64,000 nucleotides of DNA from UBA940 sp031547885. GTDB lineage: Bacteria > Bacteroidota > Bacteroidia > Bacteroidales > Rikenellaceae. The stretch is from positions 372,001 to 436,000 of the forward strand of contig JAVBRO010000001.1 of the NCBI GenBank assembly GCA_031547885.1, in the 5' to 3' direction. Shown piece by piece: positions 7,640 to 15,878 of the stretch; positions within the stretch are counted from its first letter, which is position 1, and each line of letters opens with the position of its first letter. The translations under genes and the position numbers were made by a program. The notes under the pieces were generated by a model. The model was given only the letters and a program-made list of their open reading frames with translations, was not told the origin of the DNA and searched no databases.

Positions 7640-7911
7640 ATATTTACATCGGTATAATAGTACATGCACTTGCGGACGTACTCGTAAGTCGCGCAGAAGT
7701 TCTCGGCGGCGAGCCACATGGCGTCGACCTTTCCCGAGCCCGCCTTCACGAGTTCATCGACATACCTTCGGACCGCCAGCACCTTGCACAGGGTATGGTC
7801 GACGACTCCGATCCGGCACAATTCTGCAACGAGTTCGGCGGCAGGAAGTTTCCCGTAGCGTTCGGCCACTATTCGGGCCAGTTCCTTTTCGTAGCGCGTC
7901 ATAGTCGTCAT
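7636..7911 (-). CDS. Small hypothetical phage-cassette protein (91 aa)
   Basis: A basic helical protein of unknown family (YEKELARIVAERYGKLPAAELVAELCRIG, then a C-terminal YEYVRKCMYYYTDVNI). Its start codon overlaps the stop of the 56-residue gene by one base (TGATG), so the pair is translationally coupled. Small coupled helical genes at this position might be structural assembly factors, but nothing in the sequence proves it. Confidence 0.6.
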   Translation of the reverse strand: MTTMTRYEKELARIVAERYGKLPAAELVAELCRIGVVDHTLCKVLAVRRYVDELVKAGSGKVDAMWLAAENFCATYEYVRKCMYYYTDVNI

Positions 7912-8081
7912 CAGAAACTGGCTTTTTCGACTATGGCGCGCACGCTGTTCTGTGCGTCGGTGATGTCGGATTCGACCACGTAGATGCGGAGTGCGGCCAG
8001 CGACTGCGCGATCAGTTCCACGGCTTCGGCATAGGTGATGGGCCGGTCGGCAGTTTCTGCTCTTTTTTCGATTGTGTCCAT
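7911..8081 (-). CDS. Small hypothetical phage-cassette protein (56 aa)
   Basis: A short frame from ATG at 8079-8081 to TGA at 7911-7913, reading MDTIEKRAETADRPITYAEA and ending with a helix IVEKASF. It begins 3 nt after the 793-residue gene and overlaps the next start by one base, so the whole stretch is packed as one operon, which is the main evidence that it is real. Function unknown. Confidence 0.55.
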   Translation of the reverse strand: MDTIEKRAETADRPITYAEAVELIAQSLAALRIYVVESDITDAQNSVRAIVEKASF

Positions 8082-8084
8082 GGT

Positions 8085-10466
8085 TTACGGAATATGTTTA
8101 ATGAAAATACATTTGGTCGATGCGGACGATGGGTCGTAGTTGCACACCTCTTCTAGCGTGTACCAGCCCTGTTCGCCGTCGAGATCGAGGCGGAAAAGCG
8201 TGTGGAAATCGGGACCTGTCCCGGTGGGAAAAGAGAGCGACTCCACATCCACCGGATTGAGGTCGAGCCAGAGCGTCACGCGGCGCGATCCGTTCCACAG
8301 CCTGACGTCGCGGTCATAGCGCGAGTGAAGCCCCGTGCATCCGCCGCGGTCTTCGAAACAGAGGGTATAACCCTCATCCGGCGCATGGAAAGCCAGTTTG
8401 GGATAAACGGCCTTCTCGGACGGCCAGCCCCACAGCTCGTTTACGGGAAGAGGTTTCATTCCTTCGTAGCGCACCACCTTTGGCTCGAAATTGAGGTCTT
8501 CGGTGCGGTCGAGGGTCTCGACGGAAGCATCCCCGGCCAGCACCAGCGACGCCGACGGCGCGCCCAGGTAGGCATTCTGCGCATTGAGCGAGCATGTGAA
8601 CATGGCGTTCTCCCACACCGAGACCGAATCCGCGGCGGCGGTGTTTTCGACCTGCGCGCTCCAATACCCCATCGTCTCCCCTGAGGAACGGTTGTGGCGC
8701 GCAACAGCCCCGTCGCCAGAGCGGTAGCGCCACGCCATGGTCCGCGACAGGTCGCCGCCGAGTTCTTCCACGGTGACCGGTTTGTCGAGATCGATCCGGC
8801 CGGTCCAGTCCACGACGCGGGAGTCCGAATAAAAATCGCCGCGCGGCTCAATGCGGACGGTTTTCGCACGGTTGTCGGTGTGGAAGCAGAGGTTGAACAT
8901 CTGCCGCATGGAGTTTATGAAATCCATCTGGGTCGCGCTGTGGGCGGTTACATCGGCGAACGAGACGGTCGAACCCTCGCTCGGCTGGGCGTAGAAGACG
9001 GGACGGACCCACATCTTATCGCTTACGGTGAGCGTCATCCCCGGGTCGGCGCCGCCGAAATAGATAAGGTCGAAGAATTTGGGTTTCGACGGCGTGATGG
9101 TTTCGGGGGCCGTGCGCACGGTCAGTTCCACGTCGGCGGTCCCGGTCTCGGTCACGAAACCGTCGTACAGCGCCCAGTCTCCCGTGTAGGCGTACCATGT
9201 TCCCGTCGACGAGGTGCGGTAGTAAAGCACGGGATTGCTGACAGGCAGGGTCGTAGTAACGGCCACGGTCGAGAAACGGGTCGTGACCGCCGCAAGGCTC
9301 ACACTCGTGGTCCCGCCGGTCGAGGTTTCAGCCGTGTAGCGCAGTTGGTACTGACGGCCGGCGACATGCCCAAAAACGGCCAGCGTGTAGGTGCGCGCAG
9401 GGCGGACCGAGGTGCGGCGGTCGGGATAGTTGTTCACCAGCTTGAAAGTCTGCTGCGAGGCCTCGCTCAGGTAAACGAAGTTGAAGCCTGTCAGCTCATT
9501 GCGGTCTTTCATGTAATAGTCGGTGGTGTAGCGGATATGGTACTGAAACCCGACCGAGACCGCCGACGCGGGCATGAACATGATGCGGTCGTCGTCCATC
9601 TGGAAACACCCGTTCCTGGTGAAGACATCGTCGTAGGAGACCCCGCCCGACGACTGCGACGGATCGGCCGTATCGACGATGTTCCCGACCGTGAAAGCGA
9701 TGCGGTAGGGGTCGGCATAGACCCGTCCCCACGAGTTTGCGACGGCGGAACGCGGCGCGAAACGGCGGGCGAGGAAGTCCATATTGGCTTTCAGGACCGA
9801 GACGTCCCTTGTCGGATAGTTGCCGCTGATGTAGAGCGACGAGAAGAGCTCTCCGTCCACGAAATCCGATTCGACCGTGTAGCCGCTTTCGGCAAAAATG
9901 GCCTTCAGAAGCGTTGCGGCATGGATAAACGGATGGTAGTCGTCGCACGAAAGCACCTTCATTGCTGGGATGACGCTGCCCGACGAATAGTCGTACGCGG
10001 TCTTTTCGCGCATCACGGGCAGGAACCTGACCGGAGTGTCGCCCGTCCAGCTCGCCAGGATGTTGGGACCTGTCAGGGTTTTCGAGTAGTCGATCGCCGT
10101 CGTGCGGAGTCCGCGCGAAGCCGCCCGCCGCGCCCACTCCTTCGAGGCCCCGATAATGTGGACCTCATAGCTTCCGCTGCCGCCCGAACGTTCGCAGCTG
10201 CTCAGATACAACGGTCCTTCTATAAGCACCGCCCCCTCGTGTTCGATGCGTCCGGTGTGTTCGGAGGCATTGAAACGGTCGCGCCCGTGGATCTCGGCCG
10301 CATACCCGAAAACGGAGTCGTTGTGCGGCGTCATCGGGATGCGGATGCTGCGCGTGTATCCGGTGCGCCCTTTCTGCGGGTCGGTGATGGTCGTTATCGA
10401 AAGCGATATCGAAACGGCCGTCGAGGCGTCGGTATCCACCCGCCGGTTGTCGATGTAGAGTTCCAT
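8085..10466 (-). CDS. Large tail-like protein of the phage-derived cassette
   Basis: 793 residues without a signal peptide or membrane segment, rich in beta-strands, Ser, Thr and Gly. The N-terminus (MELYIDNRRVDTDASTAVSI, then TRSIRIPMTPHND) is of a kind that recurs in large Bacteroidota prophage tail or baseplate proteins. A middle part (about 390-460) looks like a fibronectin-type beta-sandwich (TYTLAVFGHVAGRQYQLRYT, then a TSTGTWY segment). It is 7 nt downstream of the 339-residue gene. A receptor-binding or baseplate role is inferred only. The long antisense frame over it (8694-10502) is a composition shadow. Confidence 0.7.
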   Translation of the reverse strand: MELYIDNRRVDTDASTAVSISLSITTITDPQKGRTGYTRSIRIPMTPHNDSVFGYAAEIHGRDRFNASEHTGRIEHEGAVLIEGPLYLSSCERSGGSGSYEVHIIGASKEWARRAASRGLRTTAIDYSKTLTGPNILASWTGDTPVRFLPVMREKTAYDYSSGSVIPAMKVLSCDDYHPFIHAATLLKAIFAESGYTVESDFVDGELFSSLYISGNYPTRDVSVLKANMDFLARRFAPRSAVANSWGRVYADPYRIAFTVGNIVDTADPSQSSGGVSYDDVFTRNGCFQMDDDRIMFMPASAVSVGFQYHIRYTTDYYMKDRNELTGFNFVYLSEASQQTFKLVNNYPDRRTSVRPARTYTLAVFGHVAGRQYQLRYTAETSTGGTTSVSLAAVTTRFSTVAVTTTLPVSNPVLYYRTSSTGTWYAYTGDWALYDGFVTETGTADVELTVRTAPETITPSKPKFFDLIYFGGADPGMTLTVSDKMWVRPVFYAQPSEGSTVSFADVTAHSATQMDFINSMRQMFNLCFHTDNRAKTVRIEPRGDFYSDSRVVDWTGRIDLDKPVTVEELGGDLSRTMAWRYRSGDGAVARHNRSSGETMGYWSAQVENTAAADSVSVWENAMFTCSLNAQNAYLGAPSASLVLAGDASVETLDRTEDLNFEPKVVRYEGMKPLPVNELWGWPSEKAVYPKLAFHAPDEGYTLCFEDRGGCTGLHSRYDRDVRLWNGSRRVTLWLDLNPVDVESLSFPTGTGPDFHTLFRLDLDGEQGWYTLEEVCNYDPSSASTKCIFIKHIP

Positions 10467-10473
10467 GTGCGCG

Positions 10474-11493
10474 TCAGGATTTTCGTGAAGCTGCTTTTTT
10501 GACCGGACCGATATTCACGGAAACGGTCCCGGGACGCTCCGCAGAGTACTCCGCCGAACCTGCTGCGGCTTCCACTCTCTCGTAATTCGTTCCGTCGATG
10601 GTCCATACGGCGGGCGACGAAAATATCTCCGAGAGCCATTTGGCGGTCTCCGGATCGCACGGCTCCGAAAGCAGCATTTCGGTGATCTCAGACGCGGTCG
10701 CCACGGTACGGTAACCTTCGGGAGTATATATTCTCTCGCGGCTGCCCGAGGCCTTACCACCGGTGACATACGGGAAAGTGTAGTAGTCGACGGCGCCGTA
10801 GCGGTTGATCCATGCAAGCCGGCGCCCTGCGTTCGTATTGCGGTCGACCTCGTATCGGCGGAAGGCATAGATGTCGGACGAACCTACCATTATCCTCATC
10901 AGCACTGTAAATTCCGTCATTTCCGATGCGGGCGCTCCGGTGTGTTCTGTAAAGAGCCGACCAACGGCATCCGCGTTCACGACGAATGTCATCATCTCGG
11001 CGCCGGCAGAGTACGGCTGCGAATAATCGGTATATTCGACCCCCTCGTGGCGGAACGTTATCACAGGCATCACCCTGTTCCCGATCGAAATCACCGGGAT
11101 CTCGTCGGTCTCGCCGGAGCGGATTTTCGACACGGAGGGCGCAGCCGAAACAATGGTATTCACCGGCGCGTCTTCAGAACCGGCGGTAAGGTAAACGGAC
11201 TGGGATACATAACCCCCGGCGGAAACGCTGCATGCGACACTCCGCTCCGGTGCTGTGTAAAGACCCATATTGTTCCCGCACAGTGGTTCCGGCGACAGAA
11301 GACAGCGTACGTACGGCGCGGCATTTACGGAAACCTCTCCCTCGGCATAGACGCGCTTCACCCCGAGGACCCCGGCGTATGACATCGAGGATATTTCGAC
11401 GTCGAGCCCTGACGCGGCAGACACCCCGCCCAATACGAAACAGGCGTCGCGGAAGGCCGACTGGTAGGCTTTTGGATAATCGATTACATTCAT
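10474..11493 (-). CDS. Hypothetical tail-associated protein (339 aa)
   Basis: No known family. The protein is beta-rich with no signal peptide: MNVIDYPKAYQSAFRDACFV at the start, a middle domain (GNRVMPVITFRHEGVEYTDYS) and a C-terminal part (PAVWTIDGTNYERVEAAAGS). A pattern of repeated 50-60-residue beta modules suggests a structural virion protein. It lies between a small neck-like protein and the 793-residue tail-like protein in one tightly spaced operon. Confidence 0.6.
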   Translation of the reverse strand: MNVIDYPKAYQSAFRDACFVLGGVSAASGLDVEISSMSYAGVLGVKRVYAEGEVSVNAAPYVRCLLSPEPLCGNNMGLYTAPERSVACSVSAGGYVSQSVYLTAGSEDAPVNTIVSAAPSVSKIRSGETDEIPVISIGNRVMPVITFRHEGVEYTDYSQPYSAGAEMMTFVVNADAVGRLFTEHTGAPASEMTEFTVLMRIMVGSSDIYAFRRYEVDRNTNAGRRLAWINRYGAVDYYTFPYVTGGKASGSRERIYTPEGYRTVATASEITEMLLSEPCDPETAKWLSEIFSSPAVWTIDGTNYERVEAAAGSAEYSAERPGTVSVNIGPVKKAASRKS

Positions 11494-11506
11494 GGTCGTG
11501 AGGAAT

Positions 11507-11908
11507 TTAGATATAATACCACATTGTGATGTCGCAGGCCAGCGTCACGGAAACCTCGCCGTGGGTCGTAAGCGACTGTTCGGCCGGAGTGCACGCGATG
11601 TTGGCGGCCTGCCTCACCGCGGGATTCGAAGCAGCGGCACGTGCGATGGCCAGGGCATCTTCTTCGAGCCCCGTCCACAGCGCTTCCCTCTCCGCCGAAG
11701 CGGGCAGGGCCATCATGTGGAGCGTTACGCGGTAGGTCAGGTCGCCTTCCGTGCGGCCTTTGGCGGATTTCAGCACGAGCGGCTCGAGCCATGCCGCGGG
11801 ATAGATGCGGACACTGCCGTTCATGCGGTGTGCCGCCCCGGTGTGGAAAGCGTATCCGGCATCGGCCGCGGCGGTGCGCAGGACATCCGTCAATTCTTCT
11901 CTTTTCAT
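11507..11908 (-). CDS. Small neck / tail-completion-like protein (133 aa)
   Basis: The protein starts KREELTDVLRTAAADAGYAF and has a central strand-rich part (TYRVTLHMMALPASAER) and a C-terminal half ending in EVSVTLACDITMWYYI. Size, an N-terminal helix and a beta-sheet core resemble neck or tail-terminator proteins of siphophages, but no motif is diagnostic. It is the first sizeable gene of the cassette transcript and is 13 nt upstream of the 339-residue gene. Confidence 0.5.
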   Translation of the reverse strand: MKREELTDVLRTAAADAGYAFHTGAAHRMNGSVRIYPAAWLEPLVLKSAKGRTEGDLTYRVTLHMMALPASAEREALWTGLEEDALAIARAAASNPAVRQAANIACTPAEQSLTTHGEVSVTLACDITMWYYI

Positions 11909-12002
11909 GGAAAACTATTTTATAGATTGATATTATCTTGTTGGAAGCACGTTGAAATAATGTTCAGAATATGTTAGATCCTGTCGAAAACAGGCCGGAT
12001 TA

Positions 12003-12245
12003 TCAACATCCGTAAATCGACATGACCTTGATAAGTTCGCGCAGTTCGCGGGCGACACCGGCAAGGCGGGAGACGGAAAGTTTTGCATCGACTCTTGCGG
12101 CCGACAGCTCGCGCACGGCGGAGAGGGCATCCTTCATCGATGCCATACTTTTATTTTCCAGAAATTTGAGATCGGACTCTCCGATCGGCAGAGAGGCTTC
12201 GGCCGGCCCATGGCTGTTTTCGCAGGATTGCTTTTTCGAACTCAT
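12003..12245 (-). CDS. Short hypothetical protein at the head of the phage-like cassette
   Basis: The 80-residue frame from ATG at 12243-12245 (MSSKKQSCENSHGP, then a long helix MASMKDALSAVRELSAARV ending in IYGC) is preferred over the 152-residue frame, because translation from 12461 would run through the promoter region. It is helical and contains heptad-like leucines. It could be a small regulator or scaffold; nothing decides. It is the promoter-proximal gene of the cassette. Confidence 0.5.
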   Translation of the reverse strand: MSSKKQSCENSHGPAEASLPIGESDLKFLENKSMASMKDALSAVRELSAARVDAKLSVSRLAGVARELRELIKVMSIYGC

Positions 12246-12386
12246 AACGTGTTTTTCGGCGCGCCGTAAAATGAGAAATAGCGGCGCAGTTATCAACAGG
12301 CAGAACGCCTTTAAATTATCAACAGAGTTCTTCGGAATCTGAGAATCTCTGAAGGTTTCCGACCGGACACAGAATCCGATCCGGGG

Positions 12387-12418
12387 CAAATATAATACGC
12401 GGGTACCCCCTTTGTCAA
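12387..12418 (-). promoter_or_regulatory. Promoter of the phage-like cassette
   Basis: On the minus strand TTG (12416-12418) and TATATTTG (12387-12394) are 21 nt apart, close to the Bacteroidota consensus. The transcript would start near 12380 and carry a leader of about 135 nt. Sites TTATCAACA (12290-12298, 12316-12324) lie in that leader, a third at 12000-12008 and a related TTATCCACT at 12465-12473. Confidence 0.65.
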
Positions 12419-12510
12419 GTCCTCCGGCGGAAAATTCTAAAAAAGTATAATTACAGCCCACATTTTATCCACTGAATATCAGCGATAAAACAACAAAATA
12501 AAACAATAAA

Positions 12511-12538
12511 AACCCCCGCGAACATGTTCGCGGGGGTT
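12511..12538 (-). terminator. Terminator after the Cys-rich lipoprotein
   Basis: A perfect 28-bp palindrome (AACCCCCGCGAACA and its complement) followed on the minus strand by a T-rich stretch. It isolates the phage-like cassette promoter from the lipoprotein gene upstream. Confidence 0.9.
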
Positions 12539-12572
12539 CACATTATACAGAAATGCCTACAAGGCCGCCTGC

Positions 12573-12821
12573 TTAAATTTCGGCGGTTCCTTCGGTAGCG
12601 GCTTTCTTTTCGATTGCTTCACCTTCGGCCTCGCCTTTGCAGCATTTTTCGCCTTCGGTGCATTCACCGGTGCATTCGGCTTTGCATTCAGCGTTGCAAG
12701 TATCTACAACTGCTTCGATTTCAGCTTTTTGGTCTTCAACGGCTTTTGCTTTCTTGCCGGCGTTTCCGCCGCATGCAGCCAGGAAAGCCACAACTGCGAT
12801 CATTGTAAAAAGTTTTTTCAT
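12573..12821 (-). CDS. Cysteine-rich small lipoprotein
   Basis: 82 residues: a type II signal peptide with lipobox LAAC, then an acidic, lysine-rich linker and a cluster CNAECKAECTGEC followed by EGEKCC, that is six cysteines within about 20 residues, and an EGEAIEKKAATEGTAEI tail. The spacing C-x3-C-x3-C-x3-C suggests a metal- or disulfide-binding patch on an anchored peptide. No family is recognised. It is a monocistronic unit with its own promoter (12854-12861) and a perfect terminator. Confidence 0.75.
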   Translation of the reverse strand: MKKLFTMIAVVAFLAACGGNAGKKAKAVEDQKAEIEAVVDTCNAECKAECTGECTEGEKCCKGEAEGEAIEKKAATEGTAEI

Positions 12822-12853
12822 AAGCGGGAGAATTTGATTTAGTAATTACGCTG

Positions 12854-12861
12854 CAAATATA
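12854..12861 (-). promoter_or_regulatory. -7 element for the Cys-rich lipoprotein
   Basis: Minus-strand TATATTTG lies 33 nt before the start codon at 12821, which is a normal short leader. Confidence 0.65.
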
Positions 12862-12872
12862 TGCAACAACCG

Positions 12873-13367
12873 CTAATTTTCAATGCGTTCCGAAAAATTT
12901 TCTTTACCTGCCGGTCTCGGCTGTGACACGATATCCGAAACCGATATCTCCTCCTGCATCACGACCGCTTTTGGGAAGTGGGACAGCGCCTTGCCGCACA
13001 GCGCTATGGCGTCCACCTTGTCGACGAAATTCCCGGCCGTAACTTTGAAGTAAGGGCTTTCGTAGGCCACCTGGACGGGGATATCGGGAAACTGCTCGCG
13101 GAACTGCGCGGCGACCGAACGAGCGTTCTCGCCCGCGGTCTGGCTGTTGTCGCGGAACAGACTGACGCGGTAGCCGGTGATCTTGTCTTTACGCGACACA
13201 CGGTCCGCGGCCGCTACCGCACGTGCCGCATCGGCTTCTTCTGTCACTTCGACTCGGGCCCTGTTCGCACCCTGACGTGCCAGTTCGGCACGTTCGCGCT
13301 GTATCCCCTGCGCACCGGCATCGAGCGCCAGCGCCGCAAAAACAAGCAGTATAAGTATCTTTTTCAT
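12873..13367 (-). CDS. SPOR-domain periplasmic protein
   Basis: 164 residues with a signal peptide (MKKILILLVFAALALDAGAQ) followed by a charged alanine-rich segment and a SPOR-type domain at about residues 65-142 (GYRVSLFRDNSQTAGENARS, then YFKVTAGNFVDKVDA). SPOR domains bind denuded septal glycan strands, so a role in cell division or envelope maintenance is likely. It follows a LEA-like lipoprotein gene by 5 nt; a -7 element (13393-13400) lies inside the end of that gene. Confidence 0.8.
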   Translation of the reverse strand: MKKILILLVFAALALDAGAQGIQRERAELARQGANRARVEVTEEADAARAVAAADRVSRKDKITGYRVSLFRDNSQTAGENARSVAAQFREQFPDIPVQVAYESPYFKVTAGNFVDKVDAIALCGKALSHFPKAVVMQEEISVSDIVSQPRPAGKENFSERIEN

Positions 13368-13372
13368 AGCCG

Positions 13373-13864
13373 TTATCTATTTTCCAACGTCCCAAAGTTA
13401 GCAATAATCCCGGTATATGGAACATCCTTTATTTCGATCTTTCGCCGCATTTTCCCGTATCGCACCCACGCGGTCACATCGACGGACACCTGCGACGGAT
13501 TGGTATGTATACGGTTCTGCAGCGTCTGCAGATTCGACAGCGATTCCGATTCCAGTTTGAGATCGTACCGCACGCGCGAAACCTCGCCCGCCGGGATTTC
13601 TATAGGCAGCATCAGCCGTGCTGTGGCCAGTTCGCGGCTCTTGTATCGGAAATCCAGCACCGCGTTCTCCACGACGAGTTCTTTTCCCGCGCCGCTCTCG
13701 ACGACGGCCCGTCCGTGCACCGATTTCAGCCCGTTGAAAACAGGCTCTCCCGCCTCTATAACGCTGAATTTCGCCGCCGGATTGCACGCGCCCAGCAGAA
13801 ATAAACACAATAAACAGAGGAATATCTGGAATTTAATTTTCACTTTTAACTCTTCACTTTTCAC
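13373..13864 (-). CDS. LEA14-like lipoprotein
   Basis: 163 residues with a lipobox (LLGAC after a hydrophobic FLCLLCLFLL segment). The rest is a single beta-sandwich (VVENAVLDFRYKSRELATARLMLPIEI and later SVDVTAWVRYGKMRRKIEIKD) of the LEA/WHy type. The start (ATG at 13864) overlaps the end of ubiE by 4 nt, and the SPOR gene follows, so the three may be cotranscribed. Role inferred as envelope-associated. Confidence 0.7.
   Translation of the reverse strand: MKSEELKVKIKFQIFLCLLCLFLLGACNPAAKFSVIEAGEPVFNGLKSVHGRAVVESGAGKELVVENAVLDFRYKSRELATARLMLPIEIPAGEVSRVRYDLKLESESLSNLQTLQNRIHTNPSQVSVDVTAWVRYGKMRRKIEIKDVPYTGIIANFGTLENR
13393..13400 (-). promoter_or_regulatory. Internal -7 element upstream of the SPOR gene
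   Basis: Minus-strand TAACTTTG lies about 25 nt before the SPOR start codon, within the 3' end of the LEA-like gene. Confidence 0.4.
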
Positions 13865-14568
13865 TTCTTCGCCGTGTAGATATATGCTACCCCGAAGGTC
13901 AGCCGGCGCATGGAAACATCTGAAAATCCCGCTTCGAGAAGCATTCCAAGGAAACGTTTCGGCATGGGAAAACCCCCGACCGACTCGGGCAGATAGGTGT
14001 ATGCCTCCTTGTCTTTCGAGACCATCCGCCCCACTCCCGGCAGTATCTTATGGAAATAAATGCGGTATGCCCAACTGAAAAGCGGAACGGTCGGCTCCGA
14101 GAATTCCAGGACGAAGCAGACGCCTCCGGGCCGTGTCACACGGCACATCTCGCGCAGTCCGGTCGGGATGTCGCCGAAATTACGCACCCCGAAAGCGGCC
14201 GTCACGCAATCGAACCGTCCTTTGGCGAAATCCAGCTTTTCGGCGTCGCCCGTCTTCAGGGTTATCCGCCCGTCGAGACCTTTCTCCGCCACTTTGCGGC
14301 GGCCTATCGCGAGCATATTCTCCGAAATATCGACGCCCGTCACCCGCGTCTCCGGCATTTTCCGTGCAAGGTTTATCGCAAGGTCGCCCGTTCCCGTAGC
14401 GACGTCGAGGATCTCCACAGGAGAGTTTTTTGCGGCCATGCGGACGACTTTCCGGCGCCATGTGCGGTCGGTCTGCATCGACAGCAGGTGGTTGAGCCGG
14501 TCGTACGTCGGCGCGATGCTGTCGAACATCTCTTCGACCTGCTGCTTCTTTCCGGGAGTGTTCGTCAT
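13861..14568 (-). CDS. ubiE: Demethylmenaquinone methyltransferase
   Basis: Adds the methyl group in the last step of menaquinone synthesis. ATG at 14566-14568 (MTNTPGKKQQVEEMFDSIAP) gives 235 residues, the family length; the longer frame to 14676 is not needed. SAM-binding motif I is VEILDVATGTGDLAINLA, followed by GRFDCVTAAFGVRNF and PGGVCFVLEFSEP, both typical of UbiE/MenG. It overlaps the permease gene upstream by 4 nt (ATGA). Confidence 0.94.
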   Translation of the reverse strand: MTNTPGKKQQVEEMFDSIAPTYDRLNHLLSMQTDRTWRRKVVRMAAKNSPVEILDVATGTGDLAINLARKMPETRVTGVDISENMLAIGRRKVAEKGLDGRITLKTGDAEKLDFAKGRFDCVTAAFGVRNFGDIPTGLREMCRVTRPGGVCFVLEFSEPTVPLFSWAYRIYFHKILPGVGRMVSKDKEAYTYLPESVGGFPMPKRFLGMLLEAGFSDVSMRRLTFGVAYIYTAKK

Positions 14569-15812
14569 TGATAACGAATTGTTTTTTCGGGAGTTATGCG
14601 GCTGACTATGTTTGTAGGGAAGACGAGCAGGGCCAGGATCACGACCAATGTTCCGATGTTCAGCCCCACTATCCACTCCCAGCCGAGATCGATGGGCACC
14701 GACGAGAGGAAATATCCGGATTCGTCGAGTTTCGCGATATTCGTAAATTTCTGCAAGAGCGCGAGGCCTATCCCAAAGGCATTGCCTATGAGCAGTCCCA
14801 CAGTCAGTATATACGCCGACCGCAGGACGAAAATCTTCCGCACCGAACCGTTCTTCATTCCGAGCGCTTTCAGTATGCCGATCATCGAGGTGCGTTCCAG
14901 AAGGATAATGAGCAGCGCCGATATCATGCTGAACAACGCCACCACGAGCATTATGGTGATGATCACGACGGCGTTCACGTCGTGGGTCTTGAGCCAGTCG
15001 AAAAGCTGCGGGTATTCGCCGTATATCGAACGCACCATCAGCGGTATCTCGTTTTCGTGTTCGAGGGTACGCACATAGGCCTCTTTTTCAAACCCGTCAA
15101 GCCGGCGTATATCTGTGGTCGCAACCTCATAGCCCGTTATCTGGTCGACATCCCAACCGTTGAGCCTCTGCACGTTGGCGACCTCGGTGAGTACGAAATG
15201 GCGGTCCATCTCCTCGAGTCCCGATGAGTAGATGCCGCTCACGCGGAAACGGTCGCGGCGCGGCGGCCGGTCACCGTGGACGAAAAGCATCTCGACGCGG
15301 TCGTCCACCCCGAGTTTGAGCATCCGCGCCACCGAGCGCGAAATGATGATATCCTTGTGGCGCACGGTGTCGCCCACACGGGGCAGGACGCCTTCCTGCA
15401 TATACCCTTCGAAGAACGACCAGTCGTAACCCTCGCCCACCCCTTTCAACATTATTCCCTGGGTGGCCTCGTCGGTCTTTATAAGCCCGCCTTTGAGCGC
15501 AAAAGGAGCGATGGAGCGGAATCCCGGAATACCTGCTATATCCTGTTCGAGTGCGCTGTCGATGCGTATGGGCTTGCTTTCGGCCGATAGTCCGTAGTCG
15601 AGCGCCGAAATGCGCAGGTGCCCGCCGAAACCCGATATCTTTGCCGAGATTTCGTTGCGGAAACCCATTATGACGGCCACGGCGACTATCATCACGGCAA
15701 GGCTGACGGCCGTTGTGGCTATGGCGATACGCACCATCACTCCGCGGCTGTTCCCCTCGCTCTGGCGACCTATGCGGCGTGCTATAAAGAGTTCGGTATT
15801 GAATTTAGGCAT
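14565..15812 (-). CDS. LolC/LolE-like ABC transporter permease
   Basis: 415 residues of the FtsX/MacB_PCD family: a hydrophobic helix at about residues 30-50 (IAIATTAVSLAVMIVAVAVIMGF), a periplasmic domain (about 60-270) and three further helices near the C-terminus. The start FIARR is typical of LolE. It probably moves lipoproteins towards the outer membrane together with an ATPase encoded elsewhere; the ATPase (LolD) is not in this window. ubiE follows with a 4-nt overlap. Confidence 0.88.
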   Translation of the reverse strand: MPKFNTELFIARRIGRQSEGNSRGVMVRIAIATTAVSLAVMIVAVAVIMGFRNEISAKISGFGGHLRISALDYGLSAESKPIRIDSALEQDIAGIPGFRSIAPFALKGGLIKTDEATQGIMLKGVGEGYDWSFFEGYMQEGVLPRVGDTVRHKDIIISRSVARMLKLGVDDRVEMLFVHGDRPPRRDRFRVSGIYSSGLEEMDRHFVLTEVANVQRLNGWDVDQITGYEVATTDIRRLDGFEKEAYVRTLEHENEIPLMVRSIYGEYPQLFDWLKTHDVNAVVIITIMLVVALFSMISALLIILLERTSMIGILKALGMKNGSVRKIFVLRSAYILTVGLLIGNAFGIGLALLQKFTNIAKLDESGYFLSSVPIDLGWEWIVGLNIGTLVVILALLVFPTNIVSRITPEKTIRYQ

Positions 15813-15833
15813 AAGATATGCTGCAATGACCTA

Positions 15834-15860
15834 CAAAGTAAGGTAAAATTCGTACCTTTA
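15834..15860. promoter_or_regulatory. Divergent weak promoters between permease and SDR genes
   Basis: Minus-strand TTACTTTG (15834-15841) for the permease and plus-strand TACCTTTA (15853-15860) for the SDR gene each match 7 of 8 positions of TAnnTTTG. Confidence 0.4.
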
Positions 15861-15878
15861 CCAAAATTTCGGGGTGTT

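Noticed and set aside
8694..10502. A 602-residue plus-strand frame antisense to the tail-like gene
   Set aside because: It lacks any family resemblance, is rich in Arg and Gly as expected for a GC-rich antisense shadow, and has no promoter or ribosome site of its own.
12003..12461. The 152-residue version of the first cassette protein
   Set aside because: Its extra 72 residues span the cassette promoter, so the start at 12245 is preferred.
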